Below, one piece after another: positions 29,141 through 37,261 of a stretch of DNA of 64,000 nucleotides (its first letter is position 1; every line of letters begins with the position of its first letter). The DNA is from Altericroceibacterium xinjiangense (GTDB lineage Bacteria > Pseudomonadota > Alphaproteobacteria > Sphingomonadales > Sphingomonadaceae): positions 186,001 through 250,000 of the forward strand of contig NZ_RSEK01000004.1 of NCBI RefSeq assembly GCF_003958635.1, in the 5' to 3' direction. A model generated the notes under the pieces. That model searched no databases and was not told the DNA's origin. It was given only the letters and a program-made list of their open reading frames with translations. The translations under genes and the position numbers were made by a program.

Positions 29141-29403
29141 TGAGGTTGACACACCTGACACGTCCTACAATCGGGTGTCAGGCTATGGACCCTCAGATTT
29201 CTGCGGGTTTGCGGGCCGAAAGTGACGAGACGGCGCGAACGGGAAAAATAAAATATTCTTTCGTCCGGAAGCAACAAAGAGCCTGTGCCTGCCTGAGGCG
29301 CGCATGGCCGCAGGAAAGGCTGGAAGCGGCGGAAACGACGATGGGAAAGAACGCATCGGGTTTGCCGCGGCGGTCGGATGTAGGGAAGCGGGAATGTCGC
29401 CTT
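29141..29403 (+). repeat. interspersed ~250-bp repeat, copy B
   Basis: Matches copy A (22643-22892, opposite strand) over its full length. The first bases contain TTGACA (29146-29151). The hairpin seen in copy A (CTTTC-loop-GAAAG) is kept here as CTTTC-GTCC-GGAAG, where the change gives a U-G pair. The element starts 50 bases after the GNAT stop in the same orientation, mirroring copy A behind the M14 gene. Near its 3' end GGGAAG pairs with CTTCCC. It has no transposase and no clear terminal inverted repeats. Confidence 0.8.
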
Positions 29404-29411
29404 CCCCCCAG

Positions 29412-29430
29412 AAGCGGAAGGTCCGCTTTT
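29412..29430. terminator. hairpin terminator candidate beyond repeat B
   Basis: AAGCGGA and TCCGCTT pair around AGG and are followed by TT CC. It lies 9 bases past repeat B and 8 bases past the end of the convergent ABM gene, so it could end transcripts from either side. Confidence 0.5.
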
Positions 29431-29437
29431 CCGATAC

Positions 29438-29752
29438 TCAGTCGCTGGAATTGAGTACGACGGTGAAGCCCTCGAACTCCGGATGGCCCAGATAGAGCGG
29501 CCGATTGTCGCCAGCGTTGCGGTGCGCCAGTCGGAAGGCCTCGGATTTCGTCCACTCAGTGAAGCGCTGCTCGCTCTCCCAGAGTGTATGAGAGGCATAC
29601 AGCGTGTGGTCTTCGCGCTCCGGCCCGCGAAGCAGCTTGAAATCCCTGTAGCCGGGCACCCCTTCGAGATGCCTGTCGCGGGTGCGCCAGACCTCCTCGA
29701 AAGCCTCCTCCTTGCCCTTGACGATCTTGAACCGGTTCATTGCGATGTACAT
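29438..29752 (-). CDS. antibiotic biosynthesis monooxygenase (ABM) domain protein
   Basis: A 104-residue ferredoxin-like-fold protein. It opens MYIAMNRFKIVKGKEEAFE, the ABM/heme-oxygenase-like N-terminus with the Asn of IsdG-type enzymes near residue 6, then has RHLEGVPGYRDFKLLRG and LWESEQRFTEWTKSEAFRLAH. Related proteins degrade heme or oxidise quinones; here either is possible. ATG 29752 follows AGAGG by nine bases. The frame runs upstream into a known intergenic repeat, which is not coding. Confidence 0.8.
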   Translation of the reverse strand: MYIAMNRFKIVKGKEEAFEEVWRTRDRHLEGVPGYRDFKLLRGPEREDHTLYASHTLWESEQRFTEWTKSEAFRLAHRNAGDNRPLYLGHPEFEGFTVVLNSSD

Positions 29753-29835
29753 CCGTTTTACCTCTTCGATTGGCGCATGGCCGAACAACGCACCGGAAAG
29801 CGGAGTGGCCACTCCTGGCGGTGCTTTGGGCATAC

Positions 29836-29870
29836 GGCGGATGTCCGTTTTCGACCCATTGCAGACATTC
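29836..29870. repeat. short dispersed intergenic motif (TGTCCGYTTTC type)
   Basis: The stretch ATGTCCGTTTTCGACCCATT plus GCAGACATTCGC is of a type I remember as scattered through alphaproteobacterial genomes and often mis-annotated as peptides starting MSxFDP. Related shorter matches occur at 30226-30237 and, on the minus strand, near 22193-22206. Confidence 0.5.
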
Positions 29871-29956
29871 GCGAACTCCGCCACGTTGACCGCGTGGGCC
29901 GGGACGCGCCGCCGCGCGAGACGGCAGCGTTTGCCTGCACCTTTAGGAGGTAGGCG

Positions 29957-30178
29957 ATGAGAGGGCAGAAAATGGCCGCAGCCTTCAACAAGATGTCGCT
30001 GTTCGCTATAGCGGTAGTCATATTTATAGGACTGCTAAACGCAGCCGACTTAGTTTTCCGCCTCGGGTGGGGATACTCAAAGGCGGACCTAGCTATAGCG
30101 TTAATCGTGTTGGCCTCTGCCATAGCCCTTAGGTTTGTCGGTCTGCGCATGGCTGCTTTCTTTGGTGACCCAGATTAG
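29957..30178 (+). CDS. small two-helix membrane protein, unrecognised
   Basis: A 73-residue protein with two hydrophobic helices (about 13-34 and 42-63) and a short charged tail. I recognise no family. It is supported as a gene by a near-ideal ribosome site, AGGAGG five bases before the ATG, and by continuous membrane-protein composition. GC content is lower than the core genes and it lies in a run of three small unrecognised genes, which suggests acquired DNA. Confidence 0.6.
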   Translation: MRGQKMAAAFNKMSLFAIAVVIFIGLLNAADLVFRLGWGYSKADLAIALIVLASAIALRFVGLRMAAFFGDPD

Positions 30179-30330
30179 CATCCCTAGCTAATAGGGCTGC
30201 GGAGTAACGCCGGCCAGTGCGGCTGAATGTCCGCTTTCCACCCTTTCGCGCCATTCGGCTGAGGTCTGAAAAGACCCAGCGCTCAAGGTCGCCGCTGGTC
30301 GAACTAACCTGCAGAATGTAGGGTCCGCGA

Positions 30331-30645
30331 ATGGACGTCTTCGCTCCTCGAGTTCGTGAGCGCTGGCCAGCGGCCACCATCATCGTGCTTCTGTTGCTGA
30401 TTGGCGGAGCAGTAGTTTTCCTGAGGATGGGACCAGCTAAAGGGGAGACAGGTGAGGTTGTTCGCTTTGGCATTCGGGCCAGCCACGTGGGCAATCAGCC
30501 GACGGTGATTGTCCGCACATTAGCTGGCGAGCAACGCGAGATTGCTGCACCTGCTGGAGCATTGCGCGGTTGCATCAGAGGCGGCGACATAAGGCTTGTC
30601 CGCAAAGCTCATGGACTCGAGGTGGCTCCGATAGGCTGCCCCTAG
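30331..30645 (+). CDS. small single-pass membrane protein, unrecognised
   Basis: A 104-residue protein with one transmembrane helix (about 14-33, TIIVLLLLIGGAVVFL) and a soluble domain of beta character with two late cysteines (residues 83 and 103), suggesting an exported disulfide. Repeated short strands such as QPTVIVRTLAGEQREI resemble an OB- or SH3-like barrel but I cannot name it. The ribosome site is weak. It belongs to the same lower-GC run as the genes on each side. Confidence 0.5.
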   Translation: MDVFAPRVRERWPAATIIVLLLLIGGAVVFLRMGPAKGETGEVVRFGIRASHVGNQPTVIVRTLAGEQREIAAPAGALRGCIRGGDIRLVRKAHGLEVAPIGCP

Positions 30646-30747
30646 CTCAGAAGAACTTGTATCCGCTTGCCACTCGTTCGCGACATTCGTCACGAGGGCC
30701 TGACAGCGGCCCATTGCCGATATTCACCGCTCATGCGACCGTAGCCC

Positions 30748-31146
30748 ATGCCATATTCCGGAAGGCGTTCTCGTGTCCTTGGCTGCGGCGTTCTGATCCT
30801 CCTCGGAGTGGCTGTTCTTGCGCTTGCTACAGCTTGGCTGGTGGGCCGCCCCTATACCTCGACATTCCCGCGCTCGTTCGATGCTCAGGCTTGGAAAGCT
30901 GCCGACCCGACAGCTTACCCTAGGGATGACACGCGCTGCGGCATGATTGCCGACCTCAAATATCGCATCGGAGTTGAAGGAAAGACGCGAGGTGAATTGA
31001 TAGACCTGCTTGGCGACTCCCACAGCCTCCCCATAAACCCACCCGCCAGCTACTGGAGCCTATGCCCCAGTTTCCTCGACGTGTGGGTTCTAAGGGTCCG
31101 TTGGGAAAACGACCGAGAAGTTGAAGCAGTAGTCCACGATACTTAG
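30748..31146 (+). CDS. membrane-anchored BamE-like small protein, unrecognised
   Basis: A 132-residue protein with an N-terminal hydrophobic helix (about 10-31) preceded by arginines. The exported part has FDAQAWKAADP, two cysteines, then GKTRGELIDLLGDSHS and a final strand VLRVRWENDREVEAVVHDT. That layout, a helix pair with a DLLG motif followed by strands, resembles the SmpA/BamE fold without its lipobox. The family is not certain. It is the last of three small genes and ends 120 bases before the convergent FocA-type gene. Confidence 0.55.
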   Translation: MPYSGRRSRVLGCGVLILLGVAVLALATAWLVGRPYTSTFPRSFDAQAWKAADPTAYPRDDTRCGMIADLKYRIGVEGKTRGELIDLLGDSHSLPINPPASYWSLCPSFLDVWVLRVRWENDREVEAVVHDT

Positions 31147-31269
31147 TCAATGTCGCCTATCCACCCATTGCGACACCGCGACGGCCGCACATGTGTGTAG
31201 GTCCGCCTGACGATCTCGCTTTGCGCCTCCCCTTGCGGGTTTGCCCCTGACCGGGCGAATGCACCCGGT

Positions 31270-32130
31270 TCATCGCCCGTCGCGGCGGCTCCCCATGCCG
31301 TCCTCGTCCTTCTCTGCCTTCGCCTCCGACGCGTTGCCAATCCGAACGGCCTGCTGGATGAGCAGGGCAAACAGGATTCCGCCGAGCGCGTTTCCGACCG
31401 TTGCCCAGACGATGACGTGGAGCACTGTTTCGATACCGATCCCGGGGCTGCCCAGCGCGGCCATCAGCATCTCGATGCTGCCCGTGATCGAATGATGCAG
31501 TCCGAGGAACCCGATCGTGATCCCGACAATCCAGATGAAAACGATCTGGCTGGTCGTATCCCTTCCTCCGGCAATGAGCCAGGAAAGCACGCCCACCAGC
31601 CACCCCGCCGCGACTCCGCTGAGGACGATCACCCACCAGGAATGATCGGAGAGGTGGCGCGCAAAGCCGGCCATGTCAGCCGGCGCGAACAACTGCAGGC
31701 CGGGGCCAAGCGCAGTTGCCAGGAGCACGGTCGCGAATCCGCCGGTCAGATTTCCCGCGTAGACCAGCAACCACAGGCGACTGACCGGGCCCAGGCCCAC
31801 ATCTCCGGTGAGCAAGGGGAGTACCGAAATCGTGGTGTACTCGGTGAACAAGTCGGTTCGTGCGAGAATGGCCAGCGTGAACCCGACCGCGTAGGTCGCG
31901 CCGACTCCGAGCCGAAAGACAGTGCCTTCGGTTTCCTGCTGCGCGAGCAGAACTCCGAGAACAAGCATGGCCATCCCGATTGCGGTTCCGGCCACTACGC
32001 CGGACGCGAACAGCCCTGCGGAAGGCCGCTGGAGTTCGATGATGGCGTGGCCTACTTCGGTGTTGAACATGCCGCGGTAGGGCGCGATCGAGCCTTTTTC
32101 GGCGCCCAGGTCTTGGTCAGGTCGAGTCAT
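31270..32130 (-). CDS. formate/nitrite transporter (FocA/NirC) family protein
   Basis: A 286-residue channel of the FNT family, a pentamer moving small monovalent anions. Six helices are visible; the characteristic first-half motif region reads LLATALGP and the second half GFLGLHHSITGSIEML, with the conserved central His of the pore. A cytoplasmic N-terminus (EVGHAIIELQRPSAGLFASG) and a charged C-terminal tail flank the core. ATG 32130 is used; the frame is open to a TTG ten codons earlier. The substrate may be formate, nitrite or another anion. Confidence 0.87.
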   Translation of the reverse strand: MTRPDQDLGAEKGSIAPYRGMFNTEVGHAIIELQRPSAGLFASGVVAGTAIGMAMLVLGVLLAQQETEGTVFRLGVGATYAVGFTLAILARTDLFTEYTTISVLPLLTGDVGLGPVSRLWLLVYAGNLTGGFATVLLATALGPGLQLFAPADMAGFARHLSDHSWWVIVLSGVAAGWLVGVLSWLIAGGRDTTSQIVFIWIVGITIGFLGLHHSITGSIEMLMAALGSPGIGIETVLHVIVWATVGNALGGILFALLIQQAVRIGNASEAKAEKDEDGMGSRRDGR

Positions 32131-32203
32131 TCTTCGTGTCAGCCTGGCTTCTCTTTTCAACCCGAGCGGGCGGAAGCTGTTCCAGCGGGAAGGGAAGCCT
32201 GCG

Positions 32204-33712
32204 TCATGCTCTTGGCGGCTGGCGGCGATAGCTCAGCGCCTCGGCGACGTGGATGCGGCCGACTTGTTCGGAACCCGAGAGATCGGCCACCGTGCGCGCC
32301 ACCCTGAGCATGCGGGTGTAGCCGCGCGCGGAAAGCCGCATGGCTTCGGCGGCTTGCAGCAGCAGCTTGCGTCCCGCTTCGTCCGGAGTGGCGTGGGTGT
32401 CCAGCGCGTCTCCCGCAAGGTCGGCGTTGCTGCGCATTTTCGTGCCGCGCAGCCGTTCGGTCTGGACCGCGCGGGCTCGTCTTACCCGCGCGGCAACTTC
32501 GGCCGATCCTTCGGCGGGCGGGGGGAGGGCGAGATCGGCGGCGCTGACGGGATCGACTTCCACGTGCAGATCGATCCGGTCGAGCAGCGGGCCGGAGACC
32601 TTGCTCTGGTAATCGGCTGCGCAGCGCGGGGCGCGGGAGCAGGCGAGCGCGGGATCGCCCAGGTGGCCGCAGCGGCACGGGTTCATCGCCGCGATCAGTT
32701 GCACGCGCGCGGGGTACGTGACGTGGGCGTTGGCGCGGGCGACGCTGACTTCGCCCGTTTCGAGCGGCTGGCGCAGCGAATCGAGCGCGGCGCGTTGGAA
32801 TTCGGGCAATTCGTCCAGGAACAGCACGCCAAGGTGCGCCATGCTGACTTCGCCCGGCTTTACCTTCAGCCCCCCGCCGGTGAGCGCCGCGATCGAGGCG
32901 GAATGGTGCGGATCGCGGAACGGGCGCTGGCGGCTGATTCGTCCGCCTTCCAGCGTTCCGGCGACCGACGCGATCATCGAGACTTCCAGCGCCTCATTCG
33001 GCAGGAGATCCGGCAGGATGCCGGGCAGGCAGCTGGCGAGCAGGCTCTTGCCGGCTCCGGGCGGGCCGACCAGCAGCAGGTTGTGTCCGCCGGCAGCGGC
33101 GATTTCCAGTGCGCGCTTGGCGGTTTCCTGGCCTTTTACTTGCCTGAGGTCCGGCCCCGGCATGCCGGGTTCGACTTCACCCGGCTGAGGATCGGGCAGG
33201 GACTGCGTGCCTTTCAGGTGATTGAGCAGGCTGACCAGATCGGGCGCGGCGATCACAGGGACACCGCTGGCCCAGCGGGCCTCTGCCCCTTGCGCACGGG
33301 GGCAGATCAGGCCCTTTTCTTCCTCGCTGGCGTGAATCGCGGACAGCAGCACGCCGGGGGACGGGACGATCCGCCCATCGAGCGCGAGTTCCCCCACCGC
33401 GATCCAGTCCGCCAGCTGCTCGGCATCGGTGACGCCCATCGCGGCCAGCAGCGCCAGCGCGATCGGCAAATCGTAATGCGAACCTTCCTTGGGCAAGTCG
33501 GCGGGCGAGAGGTTGATCGTGATGCGCTTGGGCGGAAGCGACAAGCCCATCGCCATCAACGCGGCCTGGACACGTTCGCGGCTTTCCCCCACGGCTTTGT
33601 CCGGCAGGCCGACGACGGTGAAGCGCGGCATTCCCGGCGCGACCTGACACTGGACTTCGACGCTGCGCGCCTCCAGCCCGAGATAGGCGACCGTCGATAT
33701 CAGTGCGACCAC
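32204..33712 (-). CDS. comM: YifB/ComM family AAA+ helicase-like ATPase
   Basis: A 502-residue magnesium-chelatase-like ATPase. In naturally competent bacteria ComM is a branch-migration helicase for transformation; it is also present widely without known competence. N-terminal Lon-protease-like domain (residues 1-170, LPDKAVGESRERVQAAL), then Walker A GPPGAGKS near residue 218, Walker B VLFLDELPEF, arginine finger region and a zinc-finger-like CRCGHLGD with Cys further on. Start is GTG 33712; no ATG exists at the conserved N-terminus. Divergent from rpmH. Confidence 0.93.
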   Translation of the reverse strand: MVALISTVAYLGLEARSVEVQCQVAPGMPRFTVVGLPDKAVGESRERVQAALMAMGLSLPPKRITINLSPADLPKEGSHYDLPIALALLAAMGVTDAEQLADWIAVGELALDGRIVPSPGVLLSAIHASEEEKGLICPRAQGAEARWASGVPVIAAPDLVSLLNHLKGTQSLPDPQPGEVEPGMPGPDLRQVKGQETAKRALEIAAAGGHNLLLVGPPGAGKSLLASCLPGILPDLLPNEALEVSMIASVAGTLEGGRISRQRPFRDPHHSASIAALTGGGLKVKPGEVSMAHLGVLFLDELPEFQRAALDSLRQPLETGEVSVARANAHVTYPARVQLIAAMNPCRCGHLGDPALACSRAPRCAADYQSKVSGPLLDRIDLHVEVDPVSAADLALPPPAEGSAEVAARVRRARAVQTERLRGTKMRSNADLAGDALDTHATPDEAGRKLLLQAAEAMRLSARGYTRMLRVARTVADLSGSEQVGRIHVAEALSYRRQPPRA

Positions 33713-33793
33713 ATGAACCCCCGTGTCGGTTCATAACGCGGGCGCACCGCTTGTCGAGCGGGGTTATAGAGGTGCCGTCACGCGCGGATGCGC

Positions 33794-33820
33794 TTGACTC
33801 AGGTGGTCGTCTTGGATAAC
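33794..33820 (+). promoter_or_regulatory. candidate promoter of the rpmH block
   Basis: TTGACT (33794-33799) and GATAAC (33815-33820) with a 15-base spacer; the spacer is short for sigma-70. It lies about 60 bases before rpmH, upstream of a leader hairpin. Confidence 0.4.
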
Positions 33821-33835
33821 CGCGCCCTCAGCGAA

Positions 33836-33857
33836 GGCCGCCTCGGCGGCCCTTTTT
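33836..33857 (+). terminator. terminator-like hairpin in the rpmH leader
   Basis: GGCCGCC, loop TC, GGCGGCC, then CTTTTT, ending about 20 bases before the rpmH ATG and about 16 bases after the candidate promoter. No plus-strand gene within 2.6 kb upstream needs it, so it could be an attenuator that tunes rpmH-rnpA expression. Confidence 0.6.
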
Positions 33858-33876
33858 GTATTCGAGGACTTGAACG

Positions 33877-34011
33877 ATGAAGCGCACTTTCCAGCCGAGC
33901 AATCTCGTGCGCAAGCGCCGCCACGGTTTCCGCGCTCGCATGGCGACCCCGGGTGGCCGCAAGGTGCTGCGCGCCCGCCGTTCGCGCGGTCGCAAGAAGC
34001 TCTCGGCCTAA
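33877..34011 (+). CDS. rpmH: 50S ribosomal protein L34
   Basis: A 44-residue, highly basic protein, [18 protein letters not shown] continuing [24 protein letters not shown], complete and canonical. It heads the conserved rpmH-rnpA-yidD-yidC-engB block. The leader just upstream contains a terminator-like hairpin. Confidence 0.98.
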   Translation: MKRTFQPSNLVRKRRHGFRARMATPGGRKVLRARRSRGRKKLSA

Positions 34012-34154
34012 TTCACAGCCTCAGGCGCCGGCGGGGCCATTCGGCCCCTTGGCTTCCCTCGCGCCTGACGGCGCTGCGGCGGCCGCCCGGCCTTGCGGTC
34101 CGCTGGTCGCGGACCGGGAAGCGTCTTGGCTCAAGTCTTGCGGGCTGAGGCTTT

Positions 34155-34526
34155 ATGACCGGCGGACTTGAGGTTCTTCGGCGCCGGGCCGATTTTTTGG
34201 CCGCCAACCGGGGCTTGCGCGTGGCGCGGCCCGGATTTGTGCTGCTTGTCCGGCCGAACGATGAGCAGGGCAAGCGCTACGGCATTACCGTCACCAAGAA
34301 AATCGGCAACGCGGTGGTCCGCAACCGGATGAAGCGCCGGTTCCGCGAACTGCTGAGAGCCGCGCTGCCGGACGAAGGCCTGCCCGGGCATGACCACGTG
34401 CTGATCGGCCGCGAAGGCGGGATCGAGCGCGATTTCGGCAAGCTGCAAGAGGAATTGTCCGCCGCCCTGGCCCGCGCGGTCGCAGGAAAAGGCGATCCGC
34501 CGCGAAAGCCCAGGGCGCGCAAGTGA
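34155..34526 (+). CDS. rnpA: ribonuclease P protein component
   Basis: A 123-residue basic protein that helps the RNase P RNA trim tRNA 5' ends. The family N-terminus [13 protein letters not shown], the central strand GFVLLVRP and the RNR motif [17 protein letters not shown] (near residues 50-65) are present. The C-terminal tail ([13 protein letters not shown]) is an extra basic extension. ATG 34155. It overlaps yidD by four bases (GTGA), a coupled pair. Confidence 0.95.
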   Translation: MTGGLEVLRRRADFLAANRGLRVARPGFVLLVRPNDEQGKRYGITVTKKIGNAVVRNRMKRRFRELLRAALPDEGLPGHDHVLIGREGGIERDFGKLQEELSAALARAVAGKGDPPRKPRARK

Positions 34527-34732
34527 AGCACGTGTTCATCGCCGTGGCCCGGCTGTGGCAGCTTGGGCCTTCGCGCATCCTGCCGCCCACGTGCCGCTAT
34601 GCCCCATCGTGCAGCGCCTACGCGATCGAGGCGCTGGAAAAGCATGGCGCGATCAAGGGTGGATGGCTGGCGACGAAGCGGCTAATGCGCTGCCACCCGT
34701 GGGGCGGGCATGGCTATGACCCCGTGCCCTGA
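34523..34732 (+). CDS. yidD: membrane protein insertion efficiency factor YidD
   Basis: A 69-residue peripheral membrane protein that aids YidC. It shows the family cysteines and proline pattern: [17 protein letters not shown] and [24 protein letters not shown] (quoted as two blocks). The start is GTG 34523, inside the end of rnpA. yidC follows after 30 bases. Confidence 0.95.
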   Translation: MKHVFIAVARLWQLGPSRILPPTCRYAPSCSAYAIEALEKHGAIKGGWLATKRLMRCHPWGGHGYDPVP

Positions 34733-34762
34733 TGGCCGGGACAGACGAAGTTTAGGACGTCC

Positions 34763-36520
34763 GTGAACAACCAGCGTAACCTTGTCATTGCCGTGCTGCT
34801 GAGCGCGCTCATCCTGTTCGGATGGGATTTCGCCATGAGCCGGCTCTATCCGCAACCCGCATCGATGGATCGTGCCGAGCGAATCGACACTCCGGTCGAG
34901 CGAGCCGCCGGAGTCGACGGCGAAACCCGCGATGGCGGGCTGGCCGATCCGGCAGACATCGCCGAGAAGCGGATCGAACTTGAGACGGCGCTGGCCACCA
35001 CCAACCGCGTTGCGATCCGGGCGCCTGCCGTGATCGGATCGATCAACCCGGCCGGTGCGCGGATCGACGATATCGAACTGACGACCCACCGGGAAACGGT
35101 GGACAGGGACAGCGGCCCGGTCCGGCTGTTTTCCCCCTCGGGCACGATCGCCCAGCAGTTCGCCCAGTTCGGCTGGGTCGGGCAAGGGGTGGAAGTCCCC
35201 GATGCGCAGACCGTCTGGCAAGCGCAGGGCGGACCGCTGGCGCCGGGCAGTCCGGTGATGCTGACCTGGAATAATGGTCAGGGGCAAGTGTTCCGCATTA
35301 CCCTGACGATTGACGAGCGCTACATGATCACCGCGCAGCAGACGGTGGAGAACACCGGCGACAGTCCAGTGGTCGTGCAGCCTTACGCCTTCATCAACCG
35401 CACCAGCCGGACGGCGAGCCAGGACACCTGGAACGTCCATTCCGGCCCGATTGGCGCGTTCGACGGATCGGTCGATTTCGGGTGGGACTACGACGATGTC
35501 GCCGAAGCGGGCACCGTCCGTCATCCGGGCAGCCCCAACTGGGCGGGCTTTACCGACATCTACTGGCTGTCCGCGCTCGTCCCCCAGCAAGGTGCCGACG
35601 CCGAGACTGCTTTCCGCGCGCTGGGCGGCGATGCGTACCGGGCCGACGTGCTGTACCAGCCGGTAACCGTGCCTGCAGGGCAGGCGGTGACCCGCACGAC
35701 CGGGCTGTTCGCCGGGGCGAAGGAAAGCGCCACGCTTGACGCCTATGAAGATGCCGGGATCGCCAATTTCGGCCTTGCGATCGACTGGGGCTGGTTCCGC
35801 TGGTTCGAAAAGCCGATTTTCTGGCTGCTGCGGACGCTTTACGAATTGTCCGGCAACTTCGGCGTCGCGATCATCCTGCTGACGCTGATCATTCGCCTGC
35901 TGATGTTCCCCATCGCGCAGAAGCAGTTCGCTTCCATGGCTTCGATGCGCGCGATCCAGCCGAAGATGAAAGAGCTGCAGGACCGCTACAAGGACGACAA
36001 GCCCAAGGCGCAGCAGGAGATCATGGCGCTGTACAAGAAGGAAGGCGTCAATCCGCTGGCCGGATGTCTGCCGATCCTGGTCCAGATTCCGATCTTCTTC
36101 GCGCTGTACAAGGTGCTGATGCTGGCGATCGAAATGCGCCACAAGCCGTTCGTGCTATGGATCCGCGACTTGTCCGCGCCCGATCCGGCAATGATCCTGA
36201 ACCTGTTCGGCCTGCTGGACTTCACGCCCCCCAGTTTCCTGGCGATCGGTATCCTGGCGTTGCTGCTTGGTCTGACCATGTTCCTGCAATTCCGCCTGAA
36301 CCCCAGCGCGATGGACCCGGTGCAGCAGCAGATGTTCATGATCATGCCGTGGGTGCTGATGTTCGTGATGGCGCCGTTTGCCGCCGGACTGCTGCTTTAC
36401 TGGATCACGTCCAACATCCTGACGCTGGCCCAGCAGAAGTACTTGTATTCCAAGCATCCGCAGCTGAAGGCCGCGCAACCCGCGCCCAAGGTTGAGCCGA
36501 AAGCGAAGGTGAAGGGATGA
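34763..36520 (+). CDS. yidC: membrane protein insertase YidC
   Basis: Inserts and folds inner-membrane proteins with or without SecYEG. The product has 585 residues. An N-terminal helix (NLVIAVLLSALILFGWDF) leads into a large periplasmic beta-domain (to about residue 340), then the conserved five-helix core with FWLLRTLYELSGNFGVAII, QIPIFFALYKVL and the last helix near VLMFVMAPFAAGLLLYW, and a lysine-rich tail. The hydrophilic-groove arginine is in the helix after ILLTLIIRLLMFP. GTG start at 34763. Its stop overlaps the engB start. Confidence 0.97.
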   Translation: MNNQRNLVIAVLLSALILFGWDFAMSRLYPQPASMDRAERIDTPVERAAGVDGETRDGGLADPADIAEKRIELETALATTNRVAIRAPAVIGSINPAGARIDDIELTTHRETVDRDSGPVRLFSPSGTIAQQFAQFGWVGQGVEVPDAQTVWQAQGGPLAPGSPVMLTWNNGQGQVFRITLTIDERYMITAQQTVENTGDSPVVVQPYAFINRTSRTASQDTWNVHSGPIGAFDGSVDFGWDYDDVAEAGTVRHPGSPNWAGFTDIYWLSALVPQQGADAETAFRALGGDAYRADVLYQPVTVPAGQAVTRTTGLFAGAKESATLDAYEDAGIANFGLAIDWGWFRWFEKPIFWLLRTLYELSGNFGVAIILLTLIIRLLMFPIAQKQFASMASMRAIQPKMKELQDRYKDDKPKAQQEIMALYKKEGVNPLAGCLPILVQIPIFFALYKVLMLAIEMRHKPFVLWIRDLSAPDPAMILNLFGLLDFTPPSFLAIGILALLLGLTMFLQFRLNPSAMDPVQQQMFMIMPWVLMFVMAPFAAGLLLYWITSNILTLAQQKYLYSKHPQLKAAQPAPKVEPKAKVKG

Positions 36521-37155
36521 GCGAGGAACCCGATCTCCTCACGCAGGCGAACCGGCTGTTTTCCGGGCGAGTCGAATTCCTTTTGTCCGCGCCGGAGCTG
36601 AAGTTCCTGCCGGAGCCGGAAGCGCCCGAAATCGCGTTCTGCGGCCGGTCGAACGTCGGCAAAAGCTCGCTGCTCAACGCGCTGACCGGGCGCAAGGCGA
36701 TTGCGCGCGCTTCGGTAACCCCCGGCCGCACGCAGGAGCTGAATTTCTTCGAGGTCGGCGATCCCACGCTGTTCCGGCTGGTGGACATGCCCGGATACGG
36801 CTTTGCCAAGGCACCGATCAAGGTGGTCGACAAGTGGAAGCGGCTGGTGCGCGACTACTTGCGCGGGCGTCCGGTGCTGAAGCGCACGCTGGTGCTGATC
36901 GACAGCCGCCACGGGGTGAAGCCGACCGACATCGACATGATGCGGATGCTGGACGAAGCGGCGGTCGGCTATCGCCTGGTGCTGACCAAGGCGGACAAGG
37001 TGAAGGCGAGCGATCTTGCCGAAACCCGCGCGGCGGTGGAAGCCGAGGCGCGCAAGCATTCGGCCGCGTTCCCGGTGATCCACGTCACGTCGTCCGAGAA
37101 AGGCATGGGGATCGAGGAACTGCGCGCGGCGGTGCTGGCTGACGCGATGATCTGA
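36517..37155 (+). CDS. engB: ribosome biogenesis GTP-binding protein EngB (YihA/YsxC)
   Basis: A 212-residue GTPase needed for late 50S assembly. G1 is GRSNVGKSSLLN (residues 45-56), G2 lies in TPGRTQELNFF, G3 is DMPGYG, G4 is TKAD, and G5 is VTSSEKGMG. It starts inside the yidC stop (ATGA overlap) and ends the five-gene block. A PHB-depolymerase-like gene follows after 106 bases with its own control region. Confidence 0.96.
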   Translation: MSEEPDLLTQANRLFSGRVEFLLSAPELKFLPEPEAPEIAFCGRSNVGKSSLLNALTGRKAIARASVTPGRTQELNFFEVGDPTLFRLVDMPGYGFAKAPIKVVDKWKRLVRDYLRGRPVLKRTLVLIDSRHGVKPTDIDMMRMLDEAAVGYRLVLTKADKVKASDLAETRAAVEAEARKHSAAFPVIHVTSSEKGMGIEELRAAVLADAMI

Positions 37156-37217
37156 CGCGGCGATCCGAAGCCTCCATCCGGTTTAAGGGCTTTGCCCCCG
37201 GGCAGCGGTAGAATATG

Positions 37218-37231
37218 TTGCACTGCAGCAA
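37218..37231. promoter_or_regulatory. TGC-rich dyad, candidate PhaR-type operator
   Basis: TTGCACTGCAGCAA immediately follows a -10-like TAGAAT (37209-37214), 30 bases before the PHB-depolymerase-like gene. PhaR regulators of polyhydroxyalkanoate genes in alphaproteobacteria such as Paracoccus bind TGC-rich dyads. The link is inferred from position and sequence. Confidence 0.4.
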
Positions 37232-37261
37232 CCAAACCGCTCCCCGCTCGTTCAATGGCGC

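Noticed and set aside
29166-29171. TACAAT after TTGACA in repeat B as a -10 box
   Set aside because: The spacer is 14 bases, too short for sigma-70, and in copy A both boxes are degraded.
32249-33736. A 495-codon plus-strand frame opposite comM
   Set aside because: comM on the minus strand has the full AAA+ motif set; the plus-strand product is compositionally a shadow.
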